The translations under genes were made by a program, and so were the position numbers. Source: Lysobacter sp. TY2-98 (lineage in GTDB: Bacteria; Pseudomonadota; Gammaproteobacteria; Xanthomonadales; Xanthomonadaceae). Taken from it: a stretch of 64,000 nt of DNA. The DNA lies in assembly GCF_003367355.1 (NCBI RefSeq), contig NZ_CP031413.1, forward strand, positions 2,560,001 to 2,624,000. The letters run 5' to 3'. This document shows, piece after piece, positions 9,578 to 18,497 of the stretch (its first letter is position 1; each line of letters starts with the position of its first letter). The notes beneath the pieces are model-generated. The model worked only from the letters and a program-made list of their open reading frames with translations, was not told where the DNA came from and made no database searches.

Positions 9578-10039
9578 TCAGCGCACGCCGGTGTGGCCGA
9601 AGCCACCGGCACCGCGTGCACTCGTTTCGAATTCTTCGACCACCTGGAACGTCGCACGCACGATCGGCAGCACGACGAGCTGGGCGATGCGGTCACCGGC
9701 CTCGATCGTAAAAGCCGCATCGCCGCGGTTCCAGACGCTCACCATCAGCGGACCCTGGTAGTCCGCGTCGATCAGGCCCGTGCCGTTGCCGAGCACGATG
9801 CCGTGTTTATGCCCGAGCCCCGAGCGCGGCAGGATCACGGCGCACAGCGCCGGATCGGCGATGTGGATCGACAGGCCCGTCGGCACGAGGTGCGTTTCGC
9901 GCGGCGCGATCGTCAGCGGCGTTTCCAGCGCGGCACGCAGGTCGACGCCGGCGCTGGCGGTGGTGGCGTATTCGGGGAGCGGCCACGTGCCGCCGTAGCG
10001 CGCGTCGAGCAGGCGGACTTCGATGGTGCGTTCGGTCAT
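9578..10039 (-). CDS. dut: Deoxyuridine 5'-triphosphate nucleotidohydrolase
   Basis: 153-residue trimeric dUTPase that hydrolyses dUTP to dUMP and PPi, preventing uracil incorporation and supplying dTMP synthesis. All five family motifs are present: [40 protein letters not shown] and the C-terminal [10 protein letters not shown]. The ATG at 10037-10039 overlaps the coaB stop (ATGA). The coaBC-dut pairing is a conserved gammaproteobacterial arrangement. Confidence 0.97.
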   Translation of the reverse strand: MTERTIEVRLLDARYGGTWPLPEYATTASAGVDLRAALETPLTIAPRETHLVPTGLSIHIADPALCAVILPRSGLGHKHGIVLGNGTGLIDADYQGPLMVSVWNRGDAAFTIEAGDRIAQLVVLPIVRATFQVVEEFETSARGAGGFGHTGVR

Positions 10040-10689
10040 GCGAGGCGGGCCTCGATCAGGTCGAGTAGGCCGTTCGCGATGTCGGACTTCGCGCCGGGGC
10101 CGAGCGTGGTCGCCGCGTCCGCGTCGTACACGACCAACGTGTTCTCGTCGCTTTCGAAACCGCTGCCTTCCACGCCGACGCGGTTCGCGGCGATCAGGTC
10201 GAGCTTCTTCGCGACGAGCTTGCCGCGCGCATAGGTTTCGACATCGTGCGTCTCCGCGGCGAAACCGACGACCAGGTGCGGGCGCTTCGGATGCGACGCG
10301 ACCTCCGCGAGGATGTCGCGCGTGCGCACCAGCTGCAGCGTGAGCGTGTCCTGCCCGGGCTGCTTCTTGAGCTTGTTCGGCGAGATCGAGACCGGCGTGT
10401 AATCCGCGACGGCCGCTGCGCCGATGTAGACGTCGCACGGCAGCGCGGCGGTGACTGCGGCATGCATCTGCGCGGCGCTGCGCACGTCGATGCGGGTGAC
10501 GTTCGGCGGCGTCGCAAGATGCACGGGGCCGGCGATCAGCACGACGTCGGCGCCGCGCGCGGCCGCAGCGGTCGCCACGGCGAAGCCCATCTTTCCGCTG
10601 CTGCGGTTGCCGAGGAAACGCACCGGATCGAGGTCCTCGAACGTCGGCCCGGCGCTGACCACGACGCGGCGCCCCGCGAGCGCGCTCAT
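10036..10689 (-). CDS. coaB: Phosphopantothenate--cysteine ligase, stand-alone CoaB
   Basis: 217 residues covering only the CoaB half of the usual bifunctional CoaBC. It condenses 4'-phosphopantothenate with cysteine using CTP. Motifs: [32 protein letters not shown], the lysine-bearing NKLKKQ, and VVGFAAET. It has its own ATG (10689), which overlaps the stop of coaC as ATGA in a different frame. The fission is exactly at the domain boundary, and both halves keep their active-site residues. Together the two proteins total 399 residues, the normal size of fused CoaBC. Either a natural gene fission or a single-base sequencing/assembly indel could produce this. Confidence 0.9.
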   Translation of the reverse strand: MSALAGRRVVVSAGPTFEDLDPVRFLGNRSSGKMGFAVATAAAARGADVVLIAGPVHLATPPNVTRIDVRSAAQMHAAVTAALPCDVYIGAAAVADYTPVSISPNKLKKQPGQDTLTLQLVRTRDILAEVASHPKRPHLVVGFAAETHDVETYARGKLVAKKLDLIAANRVGVEGSGFESDENTLVVYDADAATTLGPGAKSDIANGLLDLIEARLA

Positions 10690-11234
10690 GCGGCCTCGCC
10701 CGACAAGGCGCGCACGATCGCCATCGGCTCGACCATGCGGCCTTCGCCGATCTCGCCGCAGGCTTGGTCGCCGGCGTCGGGGCCGATGACCAGCACGCCG
10801 CGGTCGCGCAGCGTCGCGACGTTCGCCTGCGTGGCGGCGTTCGCCCACATCACGCGGTTCATCGCGGGGGCGACGGCGATCGGTGCTTCGGTCGCGAGGC
10901 ACAGGGTCGTGACCAGATCGTCCGCGAAACCGTGCGCGAGCTTGGCCATCGTGTTCGCGGTGGCCGGCGCGACGACGACGACGCTCGCCCAGCGCGCAAG
11001 TTCGATGTGGCCCATCGCGGCTTCGGCCTGTTCGTCCCACAGTGACGTGCGCACCGGCTGGCCGGACAGCGCCTGGAAGGTGGTCGCGCCGACGAAACGC
11101 TGCGCGTTCTCGGTCATCGCCACGCGCACCTCGGCACCGGCGTCGCGCAGGCGACGCACCAGCTCGGCGGCCTTGTAGGCGGCGATGCCGCCGGTCACGC
11201 AGAGCAGGATGCGGTGGCCGGAAAGCGCGGTCAC
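10686..11234 (-). CDS. coaC: Phosphopantothenoylcysteine decarboxylase, stand-alone CoaC
   Basis: 182-residue flavoprotein half of CoaBC, decarboxylating PPC to 4'-phosphopantetheine in coenzyme A synthesis. The active-site histidine motif MGHIELARW, the FMN-binding [20 protein letters not shown] and the substrate-clamp cysteine [13 protein letters not shown] are all visible. The protein ends shortly after GRM, where the fused enzyme continues into CoaB. First gene of the leftward operon coaC-coaB-dut-mutase-DUF3147, divergent from radC with 124 bp between start codons. Confidence 0.92.
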   Translation of the reverse strand: MTALSGHRILLCVTGGIAAYKAAELVRRLRDAGAEVRVAMTENAQRFVGATTFQALSGQPVRTSLWDEQAEAAMGHIELARWASVVVVAPATANTMAKLAHGFADDLVTTLCLATEAPIAVAPAMNRVMWANAATQANVATLRDRGVLVIGPDAGDQACGEIGEGRMVEPMAIVRALSGEAA

Positions 11235-11358
11235 GGGGCGGAAAATTCCGACGGAGAAGGCGGTCGACAGCTTACCCGAACGGCCGCAATCGCCCGATCC
11301 GCCGCGTGCCGGGTGTCACGGTGCAATGACCGTCCCATCGACGTCCACGGAGGGACGC

Positions 11359-12033
11359 ATGCACATCCGCGACTGGCCGGCCGCCGAGCGACCGCGCGAA
11401 AAGCTGCTCGCGCGCGGCGCGGGTGCGCTGTCGGACGCCGAACTCCTCGCACTGTTCCTCGGCTCCGGACTGCGCGGGCAGGACGCGGTGGCGACGGCGC
11501 GCGGGCTGCTGTCGGAGCACGGCCCGCTGCGGAAACTGCTGGAGCGGTCGCCCAACGAGCTCGCGGAGCTGCGCGGCGTCGGCCCGGCCCGCGCGTGCAC
11601 ACTGGCTGCTGCTCTGGAGATCGGCCAGCGCGTGCTTGCCGCCGACCTCGAACGCGGCGACGCCCTGAAGGATCCGCCCACCGCCGGACGCCTGTTCGCC
11701 CAGCGCCTGCGCCCGTTTGACCACGAAGTGTTCGCGGTGATGTTCCTCGACGTCCGCCATCGCATGCTGGCGTTCGAGGAGATGTTCCACGGCACGCTGG
11801 ACGGCGCGGACGTGCATACCCGCGACGTCGCCCGCCGCGCGCTCGCCCACAACGCCGCGGCGGTGATCGTCGGCCACAACCATCCGAGCGGGAATCCGGA
11901 GCCCAGCGCCGCCGATCGCGTGGTCACCGCGCGCCTCAAGCAGGCGCTGGCGCTGGTCGATGTCCGGCTGCTCGACCATTTCGTCGTCGGCGATGGGCCG
12001 GCGGTGTCGATGGCGGCTCGGGGGTGGGTGTAG
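11359..12033 (+). CDS. radC: RadC family JAB/MPN-domain protein
   Basis: 224 residues, the usual RadC length. An N-terminal helix-hairpin-helix region (ELAELRGVGPARACTLAAA) is followed by the JAB metalloprotease-like domain with HNHPSGNPEPSAAD, the canonical zinc motif. Despite the name, a role in recombination repair is not established for the family. ATG 11359 (MHIRDWPAAERPREKLL) matches the conserved start; the upstream in-frame reading overlaps the promoter region shared with coaC. Confidence 0.95.
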   Translation: MHIRDWPAAERPREKLLARGAGALSDAELLALFLGSGLRGQDAVATARGLLSEHGPLRKLLERSPNELAELRGVGPARACTLAAALEIGQRVLAADLERGDALKDPPTAGRLFAQRLRPFDHEVFAVMFLDVRHRMLAFEEMFHGTLDGADVHTRDVARRALAHNAAAVIVGHNHPSGNPEPSAADRVVTARLKQALALVDVRLLDHFVVGDGPAVSMAARGWV

Positions 12034-12164
12034 CGGTGCGGCCATGGTCGGCTGCGGCACCGGTGGAACGGCATTGGCGTCTGTCCGCCGTCGCCATGCG
12101 GTGCCGAGGCGCCCCCGTTGCCCCGGGCGTGACCGGCGACGGACCCGGCCGCTCGGCGCGACCG

Positions 12165-12170
12165 TACAAT
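12165..12170 (+). promoter_or_regulatory. -10 element of the argS promoter
   Basis: TACAAT lies 32 bp upstream of the GTG at 12202; no convincing -35 is seen. Its position would put transcription start near 12177. This argues against the in-frame ATG at 12169 as the argS start and supports the GTG. Confidence 0.5.
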
Positions 12171-12201
12171 GCCGCCCCCGTCCCGCAGTCCCGGACCGAC
12201 C

Positions 12202-13890
12202 GTGAAATCCACGCTCCGCGCCCTCGTCGAGCAGGCCATCGACGCCCTGCGCGCCGCCGGCACGCTCCCTGCCGATGCACCTTCGCCCGACTTCGTCATC
12301 GAGCGGCCGAAGAACCGTGCGCAGGGCGACTTCTCGACCAACGCGGCGATGCTGCTGGCCAAGCCGGCCAAGTCGAACCCGCGCGCAATCGCGCAGGCGC
12401 TGGTCGACGCACTGCCGACGAACGATGCGATCGCGTCGGTCGAAATTGCCGGTCCCGGTTTCATCAACTTCCGCGTCGCCGAAGGCGCGTGGCGCTCGAC
12501 GCTGCGCGACGTCGCCACGCAGGGCACGCAATTCGGTCGCAACAACAGCGGCAACGGCCGCCGCGCGGGCGTCGAATACGTGTCGGCGAACCCGACCGGC
12601 CCGCTGCACGTCGGCCATGGCCGCGCCGCGGTCATCGGCGACTGCATCGCGCGCGTGCTCGACGCCAACGGCTGGAACGTGGCGCGCGAGTTCTACTACA
12701 ACGACGCCGGCGTGCAGATCCAGAATCTCGCGATCTCGACGCAGGCACGCGCGAAGGGTCGCGGCCCGGACGACGCCGGCTGGCCGGAAGACGGCTACCG
12801 CGGCGACTACATCAAGGACGTCGCCGCCGCGTATCTGCGCGGCGATGCGGTCGAGGTCGAAGGCCACACCGTCGTCGGCGCGAAGGATCCCGACGATCTC
12901 GACGCGATCCGCGCGTTCGCCGTGGCCTACCTGCGCCGCGAGCAGAACCTCGACCTCGAAGCCTATGGCGTCACCTTCGACGTCTACTTCCTCGAGAGCT
13001 CGCTCTATACCGACGGCAAGGTCGAGGAGACCGTGCGCGAACTGATCGCACACGGCCACACGTACGAGGAAGGCGGCGCGCTGTGGCTGCGCAGCACCGA
13101 CTTCGGCGACGACAAGGACCGCGTGATGCGCAAGTCCGACGGCACGTACACCTACTTCGTGCCGGACGTCGCGTACCACCTGTCGAAGTGGCAGCGCGGC
13201 TACCTGCGCGCGATCACCGAACTCGGTGCCGACCACCACGGCTCGCTCGCGCGCGTGAAGGCCGGCCTGCAGGCGCTCGACGCCGGCATTCCGCAGAACT
13301 GGCCGGAATACGTGCTGCACCAGATGGTCACCGTGTTGCGCGGCGGCGAGGAAGTGAAGCTCTCCAAGCGCGCCGGCAGCTACCTCACCCTGCGCGACCT
13401 GATCGACGAGGTCGGCGCGGACGCCGTGCGCTGGTTCCTGATCGCACGCAAGCCCGATTCGCAGCTCACGTTCGACATCGACCTCGCGCGCAGCCAGTCG
13501 ATGGACAATCCGGTCTACTACGTGCAGGTCTCGCATGCGCGCATGTGCGGGCTGATGCGTCAGCTCAAGGAGCGTGGACTCGCGTTCGATCTGCAGAACG
13601 GCCTCGCGCAACCGCTGGATCTGGACGACGCGACCACGCACGCGCTGGTCGCCGACCTGTCGCGCTACGCCGAAGTCGTCGAAACGGCGGGACGCGATCT
13701 CGAACCGCACCAGATCGCGGCCTACCTGCTCGAACTCGCGCAGGCCTTCCAGTCGTATTACAACGAGCACCAGTTCCTGGTCGACGACGCGAACGTGCGC
13801 GATGCGCGCCTCGCGCTGGCTTCAGCCACGCGTCAGGTGATTTCGAATGGACTGGCGCTTTTGGGCGTCTCCGCCCCCGAGGTGATGTGA
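12202..13890 (+). CDS. argS: Arginine--tRNA ligase
   Basis: 562-residue class I synthetase charging tRNA-Arg. Visible: N-terminal Add-1 domain, the HIGH-type motif [19 protein letters not shown]-like [12 protein letters not shown], and the C-terminal DALR anticodon-binding domain ([11 protein letters not shown] to the end). The GTG at 12202 is preferred to ATG 12169, because a TACAAT box overlaps the latter and homologues begin with (M/V)[10 protein letters not shown]. The SPOR-domain gene begins at its last stop base, so the two are co-transcribed, as in other xanthomonads. Confidence 0.95.
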   Translation: MKSTLRALVEQAIDALRAAGTLPADAPSPDFVIERPKNRAQGDFSTNAAMLLAKPAKSNPRAIAQALVDALPTNDAIASVEIAGPGFINFRVAEGAWRSTLRDVATQGTQFGRNNSGNGRRAGVEYVSANPTGPLHVGHGRAAVIGDCIARVLDANGWNVAREFYYNDAGVQIQNLAISTQARAKGRGPDDAGWPEDGYRGDYIKDVAAAYLRGDAVEVEGHTVVGAKDPDDLDAIRAFAVAYLRREQNLDLEAYGVTFDVYFLESSLYTDGKVEETVRELIAHGHTYEEGGALWLRSTDFGDDKDRVMRKSDGTYTYFVPDVAYHLSKWQRGYLRAITELGADHHGSLARVKAGLQALDAGIPQNWPEYVLHQMVTVLRGGEEVKLSKRAGSYLTLRDLIDEVGADAVRWFLIARKPDSQLTFDIDLARSQSMDNPVYYVQVSHARMCGLMRQLKERGLAFDLQNGLAQPLDLDDATTHALVADLSRYAEVVETAGRDLEPHQIAAYLLELAQAFQSYYNEHQFLVDDANVRDARLALASATRQVISNGLALLGVSAPEVM

Positions 13891-14690
13891 TGGCGCAGAA
13901 GCGCGGCAAGACCCAGGCGCGCCGTTCCGGCGGCGGTGGTGGTGGCGGTTCGATGCCCGGCTGGGCGTGGCTGGTGATCGGCGTGGCGATCACGCTGCTG
14001 GTCGTGCTCGCGGCGCCGCGCCTCATGCATCGCGACAAGGACGGCTTCTTCCGTCCGACGCCGAATCCCGATGCGCTGCCCAAGCCCGCCGATGGTGACG
14101 ACGCGGTGGTCGACGATGAAGCCGTCGACGACAAGAACGCGACGCCGAAGGCCGCCACCGCACCGGCCGACGATGCCAAGAAGAAGCAGGACTTCGACTT
14201 CTACACGCTGCTGCCGGGCAAGGAAGTGCCGATGACCGACGCCGAGCTCGCCGCGAGCGAGCAGGCGGAGAAGGCGCAAAAGCCCGCGCCGACGGATCCG
14301 ACACCCGCACCGTCGACGCCCGCTGCAACCGCGACCGCCACGAGCGACACGAAGCCGCTGCCGCCACCGATCGACGAAAGCGCGCCGAAGCCGGCATCGA
14401 CCGACAGCCATGCAGCGACGGCCCCGAGCGCCGCGACGACGGCTGCGGCACCGGCGGACACGCACTACATCCTGCAGGCCGGCGCGTTCCAGGCCTCCGG
14501 CCAGGCGGAAGAACTGAAGGCGAAGATCGCGCTTCTCGGCCTGGGCGCGCGCGTCGAATCCGCGCAGATCAGCGGCAAGACGGTCTATCGCGTGCGCATG
14601 GGCCCGTACGGCAGCGCCAGCGAACTCGCCGAAGCCAAGCGCAAACTTGCGAGTGGCGGCCTGTCGGCGATGGCGGTGAAGACGAACTGA
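13890..14690 (+). CDS. SPOR-domain cell-division-type protein
   Basis: 266-residue FtsN-like protein. A short basic cytoplasmic tail with a run of glycines is followed by one transmembrane helix (about residues 27-45), a long Ala/Pro/Thr/Asp-rich periplasmic linker, and a C-terminal SPOR domain from about residue 190 (YILQAGAFQASGQAEELKA), which binds denuded septal glycan. The ATG overlaps the argS stop as TGATG. Position after argS matches the Xanthomonas/Pseudomonas arrangement. Whether it is FtsN itself cannot be told from sequence. Confidence 0.88.
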   Translation: MAQKRGKTQARRSGGGGGGGSMPGWAWLVIGVAITLLVVLAAPRLMHRDKDGFFRPTPNPDALPKPADGDDAVVDDEAVDDKNATPKAATAPADDAKKKQDFDFYTLLPGKEVPMTDAELAASEQAEKAQKPAPTDPTPAPSTPAATATATSDTKPLPPPIDESAPKPASTDSHAATAPSAATTAAAPADTHYILQAGAFQASGQAEELKAKIALLGLGARVESAQISGKTVYRVRMGPYGSASELAEAKRKLASGGLSAMAVKTN

Positions 14691-14724
14691 CGCTCGGCGC
14701 CACGGTCGGCGCCCTCAGCCGCAC

Positions 14725-14759
14725 CACGACGCCGCGCCAATGCGCGGCGTCGTGCTTTT
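14725..14759 (+). terminator. Intrinsic terminator after argS-SPOR
   Basis: A perfect 13-bp GC-rich stem (arms 14725-14737 and 14742-14754, loop CAAT) followed by CTTTT. It lies 35 bp after the SPOR gene stop and is the clearest unidirectional terminator in the window. Confidence 0.9.
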
Positions 14760-15149
14760 CGGCGTGCGTCGCTTCGAGTACTCACCCGTGGGTGGACCGC
14801 GGCATCCGCCGGTGGAAATCGCGGTGCATCACGACGCGCGGAGCGATCGAACGCCCCGGAGACGCAGGATGCGCATTGCACTTCCGGCGATCCGACATTG
14901 CGGGTCATGCACCTGCCTTGCCAGCACGCGCAATGCGTCGAACATGCAAGGATTGACGACCACACGCGCATCTCAAACCGGTGCGCCGATGTCGCGGTCC
15001 CGGTGTCACGCAGCGGCGTCACGATGGCGCTCCAGACCCGCAGCCATACCGAACGCCACGTCTACGTCCGAGGCGATCCCGCCGAATCACGCGCCGTGAC
15101 GCGCCCCAGCACAACGCGGAACGCCTAGACTCGAACGGCCCTTCCCTGG
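14760..15149. other. 390-bp stretch without a supported gene
   Basis: Between the terminator and the small membrane protein gene. Short open frames exist on both strands (for example 14898-15128 forward, about 76 codons), but none has protein-like composition or a recognisable motif. A possible -10 box TAGACT at 15126-15131 could serve the gene at 15150. Nothing else is evident. Confidence 0.4.
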
Positions 15150-15566
15150 ATGCGCCCAATGCGTTCGATTCCGCCGCCCCGCCGACTCATCGCCTGCGCC
15201 GTCGCCCTCGTCGTGCTGGTGGCGCTGACCGGCGCGCTGTTCCTGCTGCATCGCTCGAACGGCGGCTGGTCCACGCCGCTCGGTTCGGTCGAGATCCTGG
15301 ATCTGCTCGCCGTTGCGATCGCGATGGGCGTCGGCGGCGTGATCGCACGCCAGGGCTTCGGCATCGCCGCGGTCGGGCTGGTGCTCCTGATCGGCATCAC
15401 CAGTTCGATGGCGGCCTACGGCGGGGCGCCTGCCGTGCACGGCGGCGCGGTGCACTGGCTGCTGCGCAACACCGCACTGCAGCTGGTGTTGTCGGCGATC
15501 GTCGCGTGGGGCGCGGCGGTCGCGGGCGAACGCATCGCCGCGCGCCGCCGTACCGGCTCAGCGTGA
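15150..15566 (+). CDS. Small inner-membrane protein of unknown function
   Basis: 138 residues (134 if the second ATG at 15162 is used) with four hydrophobic helices, roughly residues 13-33, 46-62, 66-86 and 105-128, and an arginine-rich C terminus. No family recognised. Converges on the beta-hydroxyacid dehydrogenase gene, overlapping by 9 bp. The hydrophobic periodicity and start context support coding. Confidence 0.65.
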   Translation: MRPMRSIPPPRRLIACAVALVVLVALTGALFLLHRSNGGWSTPLGSVEILDLLAVAIAMGVGGVIARQGFGIAAVGLVLLIGITSSMAAYGGAPAVHGGAVHWLLRNTALQLVLSAIVAWGAAVAGERIAARRRTGSA

Positions 15567-16415
15567 ACGCTTGAGCGCGATCAGCGCGGAGGTGTCGGCG
15601 TCGCCGAGGCCGCGCTCGGTGACGAGCTCCGCGTAGTCGGCCAGCGCCTGGTCGATGACCGTGGTGCGGATACCCGTCTGCTGCGCCATACCCTGCACGA
15701 TGCGCAGGTCCTTGAGCATGTGCGCGTTCTTGAAGCCGGGCGTGAACTCGTCGCGCAGCATGGTCGCGCCGCGCTTGTCGAGGAACCAGTTCGATGCCGC
15801 ACCGGCCATCAGCGTCGGAATGAGGCGTTCCGGCTCGAGACCCAGCTTCTCCGCGAGCGCGAGACCCTCGCAGACGGCTTCGTTGATGCCCGCGACCAGC
15901 ACCTGGTTGATCGCTTTGGTCGCCTGGCCCGCGCCCGTGCCGCCCATGTGCGAGATGCGCGCGGCGTAGCTTTCGAGCACCGGACGCGCCTTTTCCAGCA
16001 CGTCGGCGTCGCCGCCGGCCATCACCGACAGCTTGCCGTTGCGCGCGCCTTCGACGCCGCCCGAAACCGGCGCGTCGATGAAGCCGATGCCGTGCTCCGC
16101 GCACATGGCGGCCGCACGGCGTGCGGTGTCGATCGACACCGTCGAATGGTCGATGACGACCGTGCCCGGACGCAGCACGTCCGCCAGACCCGCGACGTTC
16201 TCGAGCACGTCCGCGTCCAGCGGCACGCACAGCGCGACGACGTCGCAGTCGGCGAAGTTCGCGGCGTTGCGCGCGGCGCGCACGCCGAGCTCCGCGGCGA
16301 GCGCGTCGGCCTTGTCCTGCGTGCGCGTGCCGACGGCCGTGAGCAGGCCGCGCGAATGCACGTGACGCGCCATCGGCGCGCCCATCGCGCCGAGACCGAT
16401 GAAACCGGTTTTCAT
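15558..16415 (-). CDS. NAD(P)-dependent beta-hydroxyacid dehydrogenase (3-hydroxyisobutyrate dehydrogenase family)
   Basis: 285-residue cytoplasmic oxidoreductase. N-terminal Rossmann motif GLGAMGAPMARH, the substrate-binding signature DAPVSGGVEGARNGKL and the catalytic lysine region ATKAINQVLVAGINEA identify the 3-HIBADH/tartronate semialdehyde reductase superfamily; the actual substrate (3-hydroxyisobutyrate, tartronate semialdehyde or glyoxylate-type) is not resolvable. Starts at ATG 16415, 20 bp after the speA stop in the same direction. Confidence 0.88.
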   Translation of the reverse strand: MKTGFIGLGAMGAPMARHVHSRGLLTAVGTRTQDKADALAAELGVRAARNAANFADCDVVALCVPLDADVLENVAGLADVLRPGTVVIDHSTVSIDTARRAAAMCAEHGIGFIDAPVSGGVEGARNGKLSVMAGGDADVLEKARPVLESYAARISHMGGTGAGQATKAINQVLVAGINEAVCEGLALAEKLGLEPERLIPTLMAGAASNWFLDKRGATMLRDEFTPGFKNAHMLKDLRIVQGMAQQTGIRTTVIDQALADYAELVTERGLGDADTSALIALKRSR

Positions 16416-16435
16416 TGTTCGTTCCCTGCGCGCCG

Positions 16436-18325
16436 TCAGTCGAACGGCGCGTCGTCCAGATAGGTGTAGCCGGTGAGGCCCGCTTCGAGTGCCTCGTTGA
16501 GCCGCAGTGTTTCGTCGGCGGCGAGCCCGGCGGCCGCGACCTTGTCGCGGTAGGCCTGCCTGAGCTGGGCGATATCGTACCCGACGTAGTCCAGCATCAC
16601 GTCGATCGTGTCGCCGCGGCGCTGCTGGATGAACTGGAAACCGTCCGCGTCGACATTGACCGCCACGGCATCGGTATCGCCGAACAGGTTGTGGATGTCG
16701 CCGAGGATTTCCTGGTACGCGCCGACCAGGAAGAAGCCGAGGCGGTAAACCTCGCCCGGATTCGGCGCGTGCACCGGCATCGACGTGGACAGCGACTCGT
16801 TCTCGACGTAGGTGTCGATGCGACCGTCGGAATCGCAGGTGAGGTCGGCAATGACGCCGCGACGCGTCGGCGCCTCGTTCAGGCGCTCGATCGGCGTGAT
16901 CGGGAACACCTGCTGGATCGCCCACACGTCGGGCATCGACTCGAACACGCTGAAGTTGACGAAGTACTTGTCGACGAGGCGCTCATCGAGTTCGTCGAGC
17001 ACTTCGCGTTGCGTCTTCTCCATCGGCGACAGGCGTGCGCGCACGCCGTTGAGGATGGCGTAGTAGAGATCGTCGATGCGCGCGCGATGCGTGAGGTCGA
17101 TCTGGCCGGTCGTGTACGCGTCGAGACCCTCGGCGTGGTAGTGCGTCGCCTCGTGGAACAGCTCGACGGCCGGGCGCGTCTGCAGCTCGGCATGCACGCT
17201 GCGCAGGTGTCGGATCACCAGCGGTTCGTCGTCGTGCGCATCCGGCACGCGGCCTTCGGGCGCACGCTCGACTTCCGACACGTTGGTGACGAGCACCGCG
17301 TGGTGCGCCGTCATCGCGCGGCCGCATTCGGTGACGATGCGCGGCGGCGTCAGGCCGTGTTCCTCGCACGCATCGGCGAGCGGCTGCACGATGTTGAGTG
17401 CGTACTGGCGCACGCCGTAGTTGATCGAGTTGTAGCTGCGCGAGCGGGTGCCTTCGTAATCGATGCCGAGGCCGCCGCCGACGTCCATGTACTGCACCTT
17501 CGCGCCGAGGCGCGAGAGCTCGATGAAGTAACGCACCGCCTCGCGCATGCCGTTGGCGATGTCGCGCACGTTGGAGATCTGCGAGCCCATGTGGAAGTGC
17601 AGCAGGCCCAGGCAGTCGCCCATGCCGGCGTCGCGCAGGCGCTTCCAGAGATCGAGCACCTGGCGCGGCGAGAGGCCGAACTTGGCCTTGTCGCCGCCGC
17701 TGTTCTGCCACTTGCCGGCGCCGAGCGACGCCAGGCGCATGCGCACGCCGAGGCCCGGCTTCACGCCGAGCGCTTCGGCTTCCTCGATGACGAACTGCAG
17801 CTCGGACGGCTTCTCGACGACGATGTACGTCTCCAGCCCGAGCTTGCGGCCGATCAGCGCGAGGCGGATGTACTCGCGATCCTTGTAGCCGTTGCAGACG
17901 ATCAGGCCGCCCGGGCGCGACAGCGCCATCACCGCCATCAGCTCGGGCTTGCTGCCGGCTTCGAGGCCGAAGCCCTCGCCGACGTTCGACGCCAGCGTGC
18001 CCGCGACCGACTGGTGCTGGTTGACCTTGATCGGATACACCGCGGTGTAGCCGCCGCCGTACTCGGTCTCGTTGATCGCCCACGCGAATGCGTCCTGCAG
18101 CTTGCGCAGGCGGTCGGAGAGGATCTGCGGGAAGCGCACGAGCAACGGCAGCTGCGCGCCGCCCTCGAGTGCGCGGTCCACGGCCTCCGCGAGCGCAATC
18201 TGGGGCCCGCCCGCACCCTGCGGGTGCACGCTGATGCGGCCGGCGCCGTCGACGTCGTAATAGCCTTCCGACCAGTACGGGATCGAATAGGTCTTGCGGG
18301 CCAGGTCGGTCGACCAGTCGGACAT
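16436..18325 (-). CDS. speA: Biosynthetic arginine decarboxylase
   Basis: 629-residue PLP enzyme converting arginine to agmatine, the first step of the ADC route to putrescine. The PLP lysine is in AVYPIKVNQ (Lys100); the HFHMGSQISN motif and the GGGLGIDYEGT phosphate loop are typical of SpeA. Length matches family (~630). Start ATG 18325 sits 29 bp downstream of a TAGAAT -10-like box (18354-18359, reverse strand). The spermidine synthase gene lies 2 kb away on the other strand, so polyamine genes cluster here. Confidence 0.96.
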   Translation of the reverse strand: MSDWSTDLARKTYSIPYWSEGYYDVDGAGRISVHPQGAGGPQIALAEAVDRALEGGAQLPLLVRFPQILSDRLRKLQDAFAWAINETEYGGGYTAVYPIKVNQHQSVAGTLASNVGEGFGLEAGSKPELMAVMALSRPGGLIVCNGYKDREYIRLALIGRKLGLETYIVVEKPSELQFVIEEAEALGVKPGLGVRMRLASLGAGKWQNSGGDKAKFGLSPRQVLDLWKRLRDAGMGDCLGLLHFHMGSQISNVRDIANGMREAVRYFIELSRLGAKVQYMDVGGGLGIDYEGTRSRSYNSINYGVRQYALNIVQPLADACEEHGLTPPRIVTECGRAMTAHHAVLVTNVSEVERAPEGRVPDAHDDEPLVIRHLRSVHAELQTRPAVELFHEATHYHAEGLDAYTTGQIDLTHRARIDDLYYAILNGVRARLSPMEKTQREVLDELDERLVDKYFVNFSVFESMPDVWAIQQVFPITPIERLNEAPTRRGVIADLTCDSDGRIDTYVENESLSTSMPVHAPNPGEVYRLGFFLVGAYQEILGDIHNLFGDTDAVAVNVDADGFQFIQQRRGDTIDVMLDYVGYDIAQLRQAYRDKVAAAGLAADETLRLNEALEAGLTGYTYLDDAPFD

Positions 18326-18353
18326 CGGGCGCACCCCAGCGAGGAAGGCGCGC

Positions 18354-18359
18354 ATTCTA
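18354..18359 (-). promoter_or_regulatory. -10-like box upstream of speA
   Basis: Reverse-strand TAGAAT, 29 bp upstream of the speA ATG, giving a short leader of about 20 nt. No good -35 seen. Confidence 0.4.
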
Positions 18360-18497
18360 GGGCCAGCGGCGTGACCGGTTGCCGATGCCGGTGGGACGCC
18401 GGTCGAGCGGCCAAGCGGCCTGCTCCCGCCCTGACGGCGGCTGACGCACAATCGGCACTGGCGCACGGACGGCGCAGCCCTCCGCTACGCTCGACCC

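Noticed and set aside
7477..9711. A very long (about 744-codon) open frame on the forward strand opposite the phosphomannomutase gene
   Set aside because: It is an antisense shadow of a high-GC gene: arginine/alanine/histidine-rich and with no motifs, while the reverse strand has a clear catalytic enzyme.
12169..12201. ATG at 12169 as the argS start
   Set aside because: A TACAAT box at 12165-12170 overlaps it, and the GTG at 12202 matches the conserved N terminus.
11272..13770. About 832-codon reverse-strand open frame across radC and argS
   Set aside because: Composition is typical of antisense GC-rich shadow, and both genes under it are well supported.
14898..15128. 76-codon forward ORF in the intergenic gap
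   Set aside because: No ribosome site or motif, and composition is not protein-like compared with real genes nearby.
15558..16925. A 455-codon reverse frame that would fuse upstream sequence to the beta-hydroxyacid dehydrogenase
   Set aside because: The upstream 170 codons overlap speA in another frame and look non-coding; the Rossmann start at 16415 is clear.
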